From positions 18,773,629-18,837,628 of the forward strand of contig CM053327.1 of NCBI GenBank assembly GCA_028583605.1: a stretch of 64,000 bases of DNA, read 5' to 3'. Positions 45,501-59,256 of this stretch are shown here, in pieces. The DNA comes from Dastarcus helophoroides (taxonomy: Eukaryota; Arthropoda; Insecta; Coleoptera; Bothrideridae). Each line of letters begins with the position of its first letter. The first letter of the stretch is position 1. The notes beneath the pieces are model-generated. The model did not search any database, had not been told where the DNA came from, and worked only from the letters and a program-made list of their open reading frames with translations. A program made the translations under genes and the position numbers.

Positions 45501-46972
45501 TGACACGGTCCAATCTCGAAAGACGTATATCCTGTACTTTTACTAATTATGTTATGATGTTATTGGAGTAATTGTTGGAATTACTTTAAAGAGTTAAATC
45601 CCACAATAAAATTAGTAGAACGAAAGAAAAGGGTCCACAGAGCTGGATGTACAACCGGACTTGATTTCTTTAGAATGTCTGACCTTCTCGTTCCTAGTAC
45701 ACTGCCATTTCCTACATAGACGTGCTTGAAGGTCACTGGACTCAAACGGTCACGTGATTAGAGTTAGCTTTCTGGTTTTTATTTATTTTGTGACAGAATC
45801 ATGGTACATTCCGTATTTTTTCTTTATGATTCATTCTAAGAACCACATTAGAATGTGGTTGGTCTTTACAAGCCGACTTCTGGCTTAGAAGGCAAACCTT
45901 TGTCGGTCGCAGCAAAATGGCGGCCGTGACGCCACACCTTTGGAGTCTATTTGTATGAAAAGTGAGTTGTTGGTAATGCTGATTGTCATATTATACTGCG
46001 TCTTTGAGGTTGTCTTTTGTTTTTACAAAGGGGGAAATCAAGATATTTCATATCTTTTATGGTTGAATTTATCAAGATCTTAACACTGAACATACAAGCT
46101 TCTCAGGTAACAGGAATATGAACTTATGTTTCCTTTTAGAAAATGTTTGTTTTCACAGCTTTGGTAAGAATCAAAGTGATTGGATTTATTTGAATTGATT
46201 TATCTTACTCTTCTGTAAAAGGAGTGATTCTTAGGAGCTATTATTAATTTTATGAAGATACATCAGCATCGTTTTGCTAATGTAAAAAAATTGTAATAGC
46301 TTATAATTTATTTATTACTAATAGATTTTACTAAACTATGGTGATCTGATATAAGATTTTACTAATGTGATATTTTCATTTTATTAATATACTTACTGCC
46401 AATGTTAGTCAGGCAATGTTGTATGTTGGCCTCATATTAAATGTTGAAAAGTAGAACAAAACGGAAATAATTTGGGTTACGCCTTTGGCGAGTGCCATTG
46501 ATTTTTACACCTAATCCGAATTAATTCCAGCATTTTTGTTTTGTTTATTTTGTAGTGCTTGTAGAATGTAAACAATCTCGCATATATTGAACATAAAATT
46601 GTCTACAAATATTTATCTAGTTCTAGTTTTAAAAATGTATTTTAAAGTTGAAAGTTTTCATTTTAACTTTTCGACATATCTAGTTTTTGAAAACATTGTT
46701 TTTAACAATCATGATGTACATCAATTTTCTATAATATTTAAGCAAATCTGTATACATTAATATTGTTAATTACCCTGATCTTATACTGGAATATGAAATT
46801 AAAATATTCTAACACAATATTTCTTTCACTTAAACTTTCTAGGAAAAACCACACAAAAAGGGATTATAAAATTATATTTATGTACAAAGTTATTAGTATT
46901 ACAAATATACTATGTCTACAATATTACTTAAAACTAGATATTTGGTACAATGAATACTAAAAAAATGTACGT
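45501..46972. other. No gene recognised; probably includes the 3' UTR of the cotransporter gene
   Basis: The minus-strand cotransporter stop lies at 46973-46975, so its 3' untranslated region runs into this stretch. TTTATT (inverse of AATAAA) near 46308 is a possible polyadenylation signal. A GC-rich patch near 45890-45945 has no assigned role. Confidence 0.4.
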
Positions 46973-49900
46973 TTATGAGTAAAATGTTAACACAGATTGC
47001 TGATTACCCCTAACTAATAAATATGGGGGCAAATCTCTTGTCAGTGCTTCCAAGCCAAGCCATGTATAGAGGAGCTGATACAGTCCCTTTCCTAGGCATT
47101 GGTAAAGACCTACAATAGAATATACATTGAAATTCATGAAATGCAAAAATAAATTTATAGAAGTCCAAGTCGATTGGAGAAAAAATAGTCCAAATATAGA
47201 TTTATTATAGAATTTAGAACCAAAAAAATAGGACTTCGAAAAGGCAATACACAGGTTTTCGGTTAAAAAAAAACAACCTCTAAAAATTTCGGCATTTTGC
47301 GATTGTCTTTTTTTTTTGTTTGGTTGTCAGATTGGTATTAAAAAAACCCTGCAACTTTTGTATTCGCAACTTGTTTCCATTTTTTATTTTTTTCAATATG
47401 CTTTGTAGAAAGGTAGCAAATTATGCGCAAAAACTCTGTACAGTATTTTAAGAGCGTATTAGTGGGATAACTGTCTGTTTTTCTTTACATTGACTTTGGA
47501 ACACGATTGGCTCAGAGGGGTGGATTTTAGGACACGTGCACGTAGAAAGCAAAAAATCTCTTTTTTTTGCCCCAAACATGCGATCTTAAAATTTACATCG
47601 AATTTCGAAGCAACCTGTACATAAAAATAAAAAATACAATAATGACATAAGAATAAAATCAAAAGTGCAAGTTAAAATTCGAATTTTCGTGTTTAAAATG
47701 GATATTTCTAAATTAAACTGCTTTGAGAAAAGATTGGATATTTCGAATTTTAATAAATAAAAAATAAACCGAATCCCCAAGTTTTGAGAGAGAAATGGGA
47801 ATTAAAAAAAAAGTATAAAATTAATATCCGTTCTGCTGCTTATGTATACTGCAATCTAACCTGCGAAATAATCAAGCAGTTGACGTGGATTTGAGAAGTG
47901 CTTCTTCTAAGGAAAATTTGGAAAATCCATTTAGATGGAGGATTTTTTTTTAAATATATGCTTAAAGGCAGCAATTTGTTCTTTTAAACGGCGTAAATAA
48001 TTAATTGGGCCCTGTCCTTAGTTGTCAATCTCTTGTATGTTGTCATATGTTATATGGAGTCATACTGAAAGGCACGGCTAATAAATGAAAACCCAATCCA
48101 GTTTGGGATAAAATATTTCCGCAAAGTAAAGTAGATTTTCGGTTAACTGGTAACGAAATATATGAAATTTGGATTTTCGCATTAGTCTTCTTACATATTT
48201 CTGATACAGTACTAGTTTAATATTACATAATTCAACAAATAAGACAATACTATACTTACATGACAATTAAATTTGCATCTTTTGAATGTTCTAACAATAA
48301 TTCCCGTAGCCTCAGCTGCCTGTAGGTTTTATCCTGTAGAGAGGCTATTTCAGCTTCGGACACTTTACATTCTAAAATAACAATACATTATATCCTATTT
48401 TCAATGTATAATAAATCATAATATAATACCGTTTTCCTTGCACTCTTCGTTAGTTCTGAAGTCTTTCAAAAGATCATCAAAAAATTCAATAGTTTTATCC
48501 TGAGGTCTGTCAGATATTGATACCATTTCTAAACTCGCATAGGTAAGTCGAAATTTGGAAAGAAGGTCAGCCATGCTGTAAAAAATTAATAACTATTCGT
48601 TAAGCATCCTATTTTGCATTTTTTGATATAAACTAATAATTATGTGTTAGCTTGCAAAAATGGAAAAAAAAATTATCAGCTAATGTTTCTTCACAATAAT
48701 TATTGTCCTGTATTTAATTTTTTTATTGACATACGAAGGATTTAAAGGTTTTTTTGTTTATCTTGTGTTGACTGCCATCATGTAGGCATGTTCTAAGTGC
48801 AATCTACTTCAAATGACGAACTTGGAGGAACGACGAACTGCGAGTAGAAGGCGAAAATGAATATAGTTGGAAATGAACTACTGTTTGAAATGCGGATAAG
48901 TCGTTATTTTATAGGATAATTCAGCTCAGCAACGAATTCCATATAAGATCTATAGAGGAAAAAGTCTATAGACAGAAGTGGAACGCTATATTGCACAGAA
49001 ATTTCCATCTTGTATGCCTTAGAAATGTTGCTCTTAAACTCTTGAGAGGAATTAAAGCCCCTCGCTCTTGCAAGCATTTCTCTTGAAAGTATTTGTTGAA
49101 AGCAGACAAGTCCCCATCCCTTCGCTCGTGCTCCAATGGAAAGACTCACTTGAAACTTTATCATTCAATGGAATCCACAGGAATCAATGGGACCATTAAC
49201 GGATTTATAATTTCCTTAAGTGTGGGCCATTTCAAATTCTGGTGCACCTCCCTCCTTCCCGCCTATCTTGATAATTCACTTGCGAGCGATCATCTTCTCA
49301 AATCTGACGTTACGAAGCCACGGCCTATCTAGTCTATCGGCAAATTCAGTATTGTTAGCGACTAAACTTCAGTCTTGAGAAAAGTTTTTCACTTAATTTG
49401 GGCTTTATAGAGTAAGCAGATGGTGAGATATGAGGTAATTTTTAGCTTTAAAAGAAAACCCGGCTTTTCAGAAGCGAATCTGGCAATGATAATGAAATCA
49501 AAATAGCAAAATGTATAATAAATAACGACTTCACTATATTTTAGTTTTAGGTTAAATGCAGTCTATGATTATTGAATAAAATTAGAAACAGAATGACTTC
49601 CAGAATACCCATTCACCCAAAAAAGTAAAGGACTAAATAACTTACTTTTTCTTCTCTTCTTCCAATTCAAAAGCAGTTGTGGCCAAGGCAAAAACCCTAA
49701 GCTTGCAATTAGACCAGTCTTGTCGCGTTGTTAATATGTATGGCAACAGCATAGTCAAACCTCCATCATCGTAGAGCCACCATACGTCAATAAAACCCTT
49801 TTTCTGCTTGTTCTTAAATATTAACATATTTTCAATTGAGTTGTCAGTTAGCGGGATCAGTTGGATTGCGCAATACAGAAACGAGAGCATCTCGTTTCTT

Positions 49901-52900
49901 TTTTTTCAAATTTAAAGCATCACATTTAATGGTGCATGAAGTTGTTAAAACTGCGAACAAAAATATTTATTATAAGTAATTCAGACAGTTATTTTTCTTA
50001 AATACTTGCCTCCACCGGGTGGTTGGACAGTTTGTGGACTTCCAAGATCCACTAAACTTAAATTAGAATCAGCATGCATCATATTGCTAGAAGTAGAAGT
50101 TCTCAAGTTGTTCGAAGACGGTAAGGTGGACAAATTAGCATCTCCGTTTGGTGATGTTTGTTCATCTTCTGTTATTCTACTGTAATCTAATCCATCTTTT
50201 AGTCTGAGAATGGTTACAGCGAGTCGATGATCAAAAGCAGCACTGAAATCAAATACAGGTGAAACAGTGTTTAACAAAAAGTAAGTAACTTACTGAAGTA
50301 CATTGAAGTAGGCAAGAAGATCGTCTCGATTACAGGTTTGCCAGTTGTTTTTGTAACCTAACATCAAAACATTAGGACTCAATTTACCAATTCCTGCAGT
50401 TTGAAGTAGAGCTTTGGCGCCATTTTCGAAAGATATATTATCTATAATAGTATAGAAGGCCTTGATCTTATTGGTTCTTAACCAGGCGTAAACTGAGTTT
50501 ATTCTAGATGATCGTACCCTGTGAGGTAGACGTTTCTGAGATAAAACCTAATTAGAATTAATTGCATAGATATAAATTTGCAAACCTACCTCTACTACAT
50601 CTCCAAGAATCATCAAGGAATTGTTCTTAGTTATCAGATTTGCAAAATCGATCAGAGGTGGTCTTGATTTAGGTGAACCAGTCAATAGCAGTATTTGAGG
50701 CATGTAATTCTTAACGTGCTCTCCAATTCGTATCAGCTTGTGAGAGGTAGTGAGAGCAGTCTTATACATTTGTGCTTGAGTAGAAGAGCCCCAGTTAACA
50801 TCTGAAAGTCTACCACTTAAAATGCTATCATTTGTATATAGGATCTACAGTACCTGGCTTACGATAAACCACCAGAAGATAAAGACCCAGAATTACTATG
50901 AAAGTGATTAGAGATGCAATCCAGTTAATAAGGAACATAATTACAACGCACATAAAGAATCCAGCAAGGCTTAACCATGTATTATAATACTAAAAAAAAT
51001 TTAAATAAAAATCATAATTATTTTTATTTTGAAACCTACAATTTGAATACATAAAAATATTATTTGTTTTCAGTAAATGGTTGAAACTTGATATCATTTT
51101 TGCTAGGACCGATAAATGGAATTTACGTTTAAATTAAATGAGAATTGCTCTGCAATCGACGAACCTCTCTTATGTAATCTCAATAGCCCAAATAACTGAC
51201 TTGAAAATTTCAGAATACCTACCATCAATATTTGGATAAATTACCTGGTAAAGCGGGCCAATAGCAAATTTCATTTGATTATTTTACCCAAGAGACACGA
51301 GGGATCTCAAGATATGAAGATGTGGTTTACTAAATCGAATATACTGGAAATTGGTCTCTGTGAAGTGAAACTTAACATAGATAGTTCTTCGTTAAAGAAG
51401 GGTACCAATAAGTTTATTATGACTTTAAATAATCTATTCGTACAATATTAAATTAATACAGTTGGAATCGTTAATATTATAATGTTATTAAATAACATTA
51501 GAATATTTCTAGCAAATTATCTTTAATTATACTTCTTTATTCAAGTTATCCATTTATATTTTGACAATTAATCAGATCATTAGAAGGTTGGTATGAAATT
51601 GATTATGATAAATTTCTTCCAAACATTTCGCTAAAAAAAGTTTACCTATAACCTACCTTAAATGTTGGTCTCCAACCTAATGGCTTAATTAGTGCGGCAT
51701 GGAAAGTGCAGAAATTGATCAGAGCGTATGAAGCCAAATAGAAGTTTGAAATAAGTGGAGCAATGGCATTAATTTCACCTAAAACAATTTGCATATTCGT
51801 TATACATAAGTAAAAACATTGTTTTATAAATTAATTTATTGGAACCCAACCGTTGTTCAAGTACAACAGAAATTCTATATACACAAAGCGTAGGCTCCTT
51901 AACTAAAAAAATCTAATGTTGACGAACAGAAATTTGGAATATATTTAGGGAAGTTTCACAAAAGTGTACAAGGTTCGGACCTGTAATGTTCATAAAGGTT
52001 CAAGTACGTCAATCACAGAGTGTTAATTACTAAATGCGAATAAATTCAGATGAAGTGCGAAATAATTCAGAAGAAAATTAGCACAAGAACGTGTTGTATA
52101 GATTTTGTTTCGAAATCCAATTCTTTTGGAGTTCAATTCTTTAAAACTAGTGCTTAGGAAAATGTTTTTTTCAAAAAAACAGACAAATCTATGAAAGTAG
52201 AAATTTGAAAAGAGTGATAATAGCGAATCGGGAGATACAAAATTTTGCTTTGGTTATGCCTGAAAGATAAAATCATCCAAGTTATTAAATAATACTTTAG
52301 TTCCAAAGCTCCAAAAAAGTCGTTGGGTGATTTTATTTTTCGCAAAATCGGCCTATAATAATAACGAAATAGTCAAGAAAATAAGAAATGTCCTAAGTGC
52401 GAAATTAATATTTTTTTGGGTGCACGTGTTATAAAGTGACTAATATGAGAAATATTTTTCAAAGACGATCGGTACAAACGTTTTGAGTTTCGTGGTCCAT
52501 GAGGAAAATTTTTTAAACCATACATCTTTGTTTGTCAAACTGGTTAATTTCATGAAACCAAACATGTAAAATAGATTCAATATTTTTATATTAGTTTCCA
52601 AGGGTATGCAAATATAAATAATTATGTGGTGAAATATAAAGATTTGTTGTTCATTAATTAGAGATGTTTGCTCTGAAAATGCTAGCTTATCATTGCACTT
52701 GATGAGCGTTGATAAGTCTCTAGTAATATATGAATTCATCTATTATTTATTGCTATCTACAATGTAATTTAAAAAAATGAAAGTGGATGCATGTGCAGGA
52801 AAAATTAAACACCGCGTAAGCTTCGCCTATATTTAATTTGGTAGAACTGAGAAAAAGAGAATTCTATCTTTTAATGTTTTTCGTGATTGCGGTCATTTTT

Positions 52901-55900
52901 CCGTACCACACCAGATGGGACAGACAGTATAAATAGCAGATAATTGACAACGGTCACTTGAAGTGCTAAGAAAGCCTATTTCAATATTCTCGAATCCTGT
53001 CTTGGTTTTATTGTTACTTACCAATAAGAAGAAATCCAACGGATACAAAAAATGTAAGTATGTATCCTCTATAAGGTTCTCCATTCTTTCCGTATCCTTT
53101 GGAAAAGAAAATGAAGTCCTGGGTAAATTCTGTCAATTCCCAAGGCTTGTATAAGTCTAGGTACAGAGAGAAGATTTGTCATGGCCGTGCTTAAAGTTGC
53201 TGCAAAACATCCTGCGTAAAACAAAGGTTCGAGGTTTGACATAATGTTCATCATCTAAAACAAAGAAAGATGTCATAGACGTACAATCAGATTAATACCT
53301 TTCCAATTAGCAAATATATATTACTATCACTACGATCACGAAGATTGTTCTAATCACATTTAGTATATATGTAGATGTGTATTACCAAGGGCTAGATTTA
53401 GGTTTGATGAGGCTCTAAGCTATTTGAGATATGGAGCCAAGTAAATATTAAATTTATTACTTTACTTTTTAGCGGGCAAACATAAAGTCATCACACTACG
53501 TCGAAAATTTTTGGTTTCGACGAGGTTCAAGAATTTTGGCAACCAAAAAAAAGCTTCTTCATACAAAGCAATTATCCTGTATGGACCTTCCATATACCAA
53601 CAATTTTATCGACGACTAAAAAAAGATCCTCAACCCTATTTTTCTTTACAACTTCCTCTGGAAAACACTGTATGTCCAAATATGATTTCAGGAGGGGCTA
53701 ATGGGGGCCTTAAACTATAGCTTGTTTGGCTTATACGTAAATCCAGCACTGGTGTTTAATGACATTGATTTTGCCCAGGAAAATTACAATGTACCATTTG
53801 GCTTCTAAAAATGACATTTAAAAGCGGATCAACATGCTAGCTAATTTACCCCTTCGTAGAAAATACATTTTTGATAAACTAATGAGCTACAATTTACAAA
53901 GTCGAAGAAATTGGCGGCTTTTGATGACTGACAAAGCTATGGAGGACTGCGGTTTATGATTTGCAAGTTTTAGGGTTGGGACTGCCTAAATAAATGACCT
54001 TTAGATTATTTCTGTAAAGAGCAAACCTCAATAAAGAAGAAATCAAGACACAACACTTCTCTATCAGGGTAACCCTTTGGTCATTTGATGAAAAAAGACA
54101 CATACTGAAATAAATAGTACGTTTCCTTGTCATAGTTTTTCAATTTTTTATTATTTATTTTTAAAGGAGCTTTCACATGATGGTGGGCGAACTATTTAAT
54201 GCTTTAAGTAATTCCATGAGCATGAGACCATCTTTCCATAAATATAGATCATCCCTATATTTTTTATTACATTCAGACTACATCACTCATCTTTAGAAGT
54301 CAAAATGGTTAGATATTTCATGGAAGATTATCAAACGCAACATGCTGAAAAATAAGTGAACCGAATTAAAGTTTGGTTCGATATTCAGTATTATGCAGGT
54401 GTAAGATACAATTAAAGAAAGAATGCAAAATTTATAACTGGGCAATTGACTGAGTAAACAAATACAAAATAACATAAGCTACACTTAACCATCTAAAACT
54501 GTTGTGTGAAACATAATCAATACTCTCGTAAAAGATGTACATATATTATGTTTACCTCTTGGTAATATAAGATTACTGGTTATATTTCTCTCTTTCTCTT
54601 TATTAATTAAAAGATTCATGACAAAATATATTTCTCGTTGAATTATATTTATACAGAATAAACACCTCCATATCATAAACAATTTTATCGTAAAATCACA
54701 TTTGTTGTACAGAAATTATTTCATCAGATTCTCGAATTACAAGCCAAAATAACTAAAATCTCGGAATTCAAGTATACGACTGACTTTTTAGATGATATAT
54801 GTAAACTCTGTCAATGCTTTCGAATTAATAGCCTAAATAACTTGCACATGAAAATGAAAGATTACGCTTCTGAAGATTGGCAAAGAATTATTTATTTTGT
54901 TCTAAATATATATTCTGCGTATGTTCTTCGCAATGTTGCCCACTTAATCCAAAATAAACAAGAAATAACGTTTACAATTTCAAACTAAACATGAAGCAAT
55001 ACAGGATTGAATGGGTAAAATTGAGTCGCTGTATAATTTCGAAATTTATAAGGTTTAAAAATTAAATGATGTTTTATATAATTTTTTCATCTAGGAGATA
55101 GAACATTGCACCCATTTTCCTCCCCCTTCTCCTCTTGCTAACTCTCGGTCTTTAGTTACTTCATTTTTTCCCTATTAGAGCATAACAATATTTTTAAATT
55201 GCCCCAAACAGCAAATAGGGTTCATTTTCAGTTTGTCAATGGTTTATTTGTAACTAAAAACATACTGACCAAAGCACATCATTAGAAACTGAAACTGAAT
55301 GTTTCCTCCTCTCCAGTTTTGGTGCTTTATTTTCAGGTTTCTTTCGAATGTTGTGGCGAGGTTGAGATGTTGCTCTTGACTCAATTATTTTCTGATAAAG
55401 ATAGCCAAATGTTTTTTTTTTATTTCTACTGGACAACTTGCTAGGAAACAAGCTCTATGGAGTAGAATTTTATTGGTGCTTATTCTTTAACTTATTTATC
55501 TGTCTGTTTATTTATTTACACTATTTTATCATTTTTTCAATTGGTTTTAAATTTTATTTTGATGATAAAAATAAAACCGTTTTCTGGACTAAATGGTACT
55601 TGCAAAAACTGAATAAAATGATTTATATATGTTCTACCAATCTTGGTCTAAAATGGAAAACGCAAAATTTTCATTTTAGTAGTGATGCACAAAGTAAGAT
55701 TTTCTTGTTTTGCTCGATAACTTCTTGCCTTGCTAAGGAGTTCAGATTTCAGAATTGGTAGCACACAAGTGGCTCCAAGATGGCTGAACGCTTTGGCATT
55801 AAAATATTTGGCCCTAACCTTAGTGCATCACCTCGTTTCAACGCTTCCATTCAGGCAAAAGTATATGCCATAGATATATGCATTTGTAAATGTTTTAAGA

Positions 55901-57172
55901 GTCTTAAGAAGGGCATTAGAGGAACTAAAATATTTACATTATCAGACAGCAAGGTAGTTGTTAGAACTTTAAGTCCTACGTTTTTTACTCTAAAATTGTC
56001 TGGGAGAGCAAAAAATACCCAAAGAAATTGGCAATAGGTAATAAATTAACCTTAATTTGGCGACAGGGTAAAAAGAAATGACATAGCTGATAGTCTCGCA
56101 AAAAAAGAGCCAAAGCCCATTTTGTGGACCCCATCCATTCTTTAGTTTTACTAAAAGCCATACCCCAATGGAACTCCACAATTGGGAAAAGAGGTAAATG
56201 AACACCCTCTGGCCAAAAACAAAAAAAAATATTTCTTCTTATTTGCCAGAAAAGCCAAGAAAGCTCATCGACCTATCCAAGAAGAAGATTTAAGGGTTAT
56301 TACTGGTCTTCTTTCATTGATCTCTGAGGTACCACCTCAAGAAAATGAGTAAAAAGATAACGGTCTATGCAGATTTTGTCATTTATCGGAAGACAGCGGA
56401 ACACATATTCTGCAGCTGCTGCTCACTGGTCTGGGGTAGAGTGAAACACTTTAGAAGGATGATATGGAAGACACTGGAAGAGTTTAGATTGGGATTATTC
56501 ACAAAAGAACTAAGTTAGTCAAAGTGAAAAAAGGCAATCAAAAGTCAAACGGCGCCACATAAATTTACAATCTACCAAAACAGTATAAAAAAACAGGTTT
56601 TGCATTTGATAGTGCAAGAAGGCACATGTTGGGCAAAAGATGCTAACAAAAGTTTTTTTTTTTATGTTCAATCCACTCGTAAAGGATAACCCTATTATGT
56701 CTTCAAAGCACCTTCAAAGTTCGCTGTATTTAGTGTCAACGACGCCACGGTCTCTATTTTACCTGGTAAGAATTGAACATCCCATATGAGCAGTTATGTG
56801 TTGCAGCACACGCAGTGAGATTTCCATAAATGAGATCCTCTGGATTTCCACTGGCGTCTCTCAAAGATGCAGCTCCAGCGAACACCATGAACAACGCGTA
56901 GGAAACCATGGAAATTAATATTGATAAAAGTGTTCCCTTGGGTATAGAAGACGCTGGATTCTGAAATGTATATGATTAAAATTGTAGACTTACTAATGCC
57001 ATTTTATGAAAATTTTACCTTCAGATCGCCAGAAATATTTGCTCCTGCTTGAATACCAGTCACTGTCGGAAAGAAAACAGCGAACACTTGGAAAAAATCA
57101 TATTCCACACCTTCGGCCCTTCTATATGCGGGATAAAGGTTGTCCATAAAGACGGTAGCTGCGACAAATAAT
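46973..57172 (-). CDS. SLC12 cation-chloride cotransporter (NKCC/NCC type), C-terminal part
   Basis: Twelve exons on the minus strand: 57019-57172, 56763-56960, 53022-53254, 51657-51778, 50854-50989, 50590-50801, 50294-50535, ~50010-50242, 49646-~49812, 48430-48575, 48260-48371, 46973-47109. Visible in order are [30 protein letters not shown], an extracellular loop with two sequons (NLT, NCS), [50 protein letters not shown], and the cytoplasmic domain with [31 protein letters not shown] and [18 protein letters not shown]. The family moves Na+, K+ and Cl- together across the plasma membrane. The first membrane segments (N-terminal exons) are not in the window. One surplus base in exon 53022-53254 (at 53101-53116) and one in the last exon (at 47047-47055) break the frame; the exon 50010/49812 junction does not phase. 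Either the assembly has indels here or the locus is decaying. Confidence 0.9.
48890..49480 (-). mobile_element. Jockey/CR1-like LINE 3' fragment in a cotransporter intron
   Basis: The minus strand reads [20 protein letters not shown], then [20 protein letters not shown] and [16 protein letters not shown]. These align with the C-terminal tail of the family at 20000-20450 (LDTASTSVYGDSFFYR). Near 49430-49460 the inverse of GAGGTAATTTTTAGCTTTAAA matches the family sequence at 20540-20560. It lies in the intron between 48575 and 49646 and is strongly decayed. Confidence 0.6.
55680..56640 (+). mobile_element. LINE RNase H-domain fragment, inactive
   Basis: The 85-residue frame at 55780-56037 reads [58 protein letters not shown]: an RNase H fold with strands and the LSDS motif. 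The usual catalytic Glu (QAEVYAI) is a Lys. Shifted frames downstream continue to an [17 protein letters not shown] stretch and a CRFCHLSE zinc-like motif near 56370. This is the C-terminal end of an RNase H-bearing LINE, possibly related to the one at 15640-17890, inserted opposite to the host gene. Confidence 0.7.
56660..56712 (-). mobile_element. Short 3' tail of the jockey/CR1-like LINE
   Basis: TTCAATCCACTCGTAAAGGA followed by TAACCCTATTATGTCTTCAA matches the 3' end of the LINE at 20010-20060 (ATCCACTCGTAAAGGGCAAC). Preceded by a T-run, the inverse of its A tail. It lies only about 50 bp from the cotransporter exon at 56763. Confidence 0.65.
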
Positions 57173-59215
57173 CTGCATTAATAAAATAAAAGTGTCTGTA
57201 ATTCCAAAATAAGTGCCTTGGCTAAAATAAAGGCGTTAGTAAATTTTTGCAGTAGCAGAATTCCACAAAATGTTACGAGTATTTTTAATGCAGGGCGTAA
57301 GTTAATCGGTTACTATTTAAATTAATTTTTGTTTACACTTTGGAAGGAAAAGTTTGATTTAATTCATTATTTCGTTCATTCATAATATTTTGATGATTTA
57401 TAGTGGAAGCTAATTAAGCTTAATAGGTTGCTCTATTTTTGTTTTTATGGTGTAAACTTCTATTATTGAGAATATCGAATTTTTATGGATTCATTTCTAA
57501 AAATTCATTTGTGTAAAATATCATTAATTGGGATTATGTTTCACCATTACTTTTATTATAGAAATTTTGACATTCTTAATGTTTCGTATTCTCTTTTTCA
57601 CCTTATAGGCGGAAATCGAAGATTTAATTTTTTTTATAACCAACATGAAACTGTTGATAAAAATATTTTTTTATATGATCGAGATCATTTTGTCAGTAGC
57701 CCTATTTTTTAGGCGAATTTCAGGAAAACGAGGATACAATGAAGATGATTTGGAATCGGAAAACCTTCAACCGCGCAAGAACTGGTGAATATGTTGACAA
57801 AAAGCTAAGACTTTGTGATTTTTGATCTCTAACGCTCAAATAATCAGGAATTTGTATTTCATTCAGAATCATTGATCAGATTTTGATAAATGGAAAACTG
57901 CTTGAAAAATCTTTGTGGGTACCAAAAGGAGGTGATACGCTTCCGCTTTTTAGCGGATTTGAAATTATGCGAATTTGCTGCAATTGATGACAAATTTTAG
58001 ATGTCGGTTTTGTCTTTTGTTGATAGCCAAGTAACCATCCATAAAGAACTTGTACCTGAAGAGCAAATTAACCAGTATTTTTGCCTTTGAAACTTTCAAA
58101 ATTTTGCAAATAGTTATGTTTATTGCACCACTACTGGCGATATGCTTTGCTTTATAGGTCTCACAACTAATGTGTTTTTGGTTACTGATCTAAAAATGTT
58201 TTAATTTTCAATTTTGAACAAAGCAAGGTTTTGTCGCATATTTTTCAGTGAAGGCGTAGAAATCATTTTAATTTTTAATTTGAGTCGATTTGAAAATTGA
58301 TACGTTTCACAAAAGCTTAGAAGGTAACTATAAAAACAGTAACAGCAGTGTAGAACAAATTGTTACTAAATTGTTTGGGGCGCTCCAAAGTGACTATATC
58401 AAAAGTGCTCCAATTAAATATAGAGCAATTCGATACATTATTAACGGATCACGTAAAAATATAATTTTATCTTGTTCTAGTGTAACTTTTAGAAGCATTT
58501 GTTTTAAATATTCGTATACGGCTTGCAGTCGTGTTGAACGAATCAAAAGTGGGATGGCTGGATGTCTTAGAAAGGATTTTCAAGAATTGCAATTGCAGTT
58601 TACATATAACCGGCAATGTTTTTCAATATTTAATTGAAGATAATTAATTTCATTTTTTCTTTTCTCGTTTTAATAACAACTAGCTACTAGCGGGCACATA
58701 ATTGGCATGTTGAATTTTAACATTGACGTAACTAATTACAAAAGCCATATATAATATACAATACGGTAAATTATCTAGAAAAATACGATTATGCTGTAAA
58801 CCTCTGATGCATTTTTAAATACAAAGTAATTGAGATTTCTAGTGTAAACTAGATCTTTCTCGCTGCAACTAACGTAAGTTTGTCGCTTTATAGACAGCTA
58901 ACAATGAAAATCCATCAAAAAATAATGTTATCTGTGAGTGGGAATTATTACAAATGATTCCAGTGACGTAATAAACCTACCTTAATATCAACACATACAT
59001 AGTTATAGTAGATCAATAAGATTCCACTTTGATAAATTACTATTTACAGACTATAAGATAATGTTGTGTTCGCCGCCTTATTATTGACGTTGATTTGAGT
59101 CTAGATAGATTTATTTTTACAAATTATTGAGCAAAGAAAGTCTGGAAGTTTAAAAATTTAAACAATGCTTTTGTCGGAATATCCCTTAAAGTATTAATGC
59201 ACAGTAATCGAACTT

Positions 59216-59218
<3 letters not shown>
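57173..59218. other. No gene recognised; unsupported open frames
   Basis: Intron or upstream region of the cotransporter gene. A 115-residue plus-strand frame (58290-58637) and a 37-residue frame (57675-57788, ending GYNEDDLESENLQPRKNW) are open but match nothing I know. No upstream exon encoding the first cotransporter membrane segments was found here. Confidence 0.4.

Positions 59219-59253
<35 letters not shown>
59219..59253. repeat. (AT)n microsatellite
   Basis: About 17 uninterrupted AT dinucleotides. Confidence 0.98.

Positions 59254-59256
<3 letters not shown>

Larger units (their letters stand above)
53255..56762. other. Large cotransporter intron with LINE debris
   Basis: This 3.5-kb intron separates two cotransporter exons. 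Its 55560-56712 portion holds LINE fragments described separately. The rest is AT-rich. Open frames at 53511-53720 and 54293-55451 are not recognisable. Confidence 0.6.
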
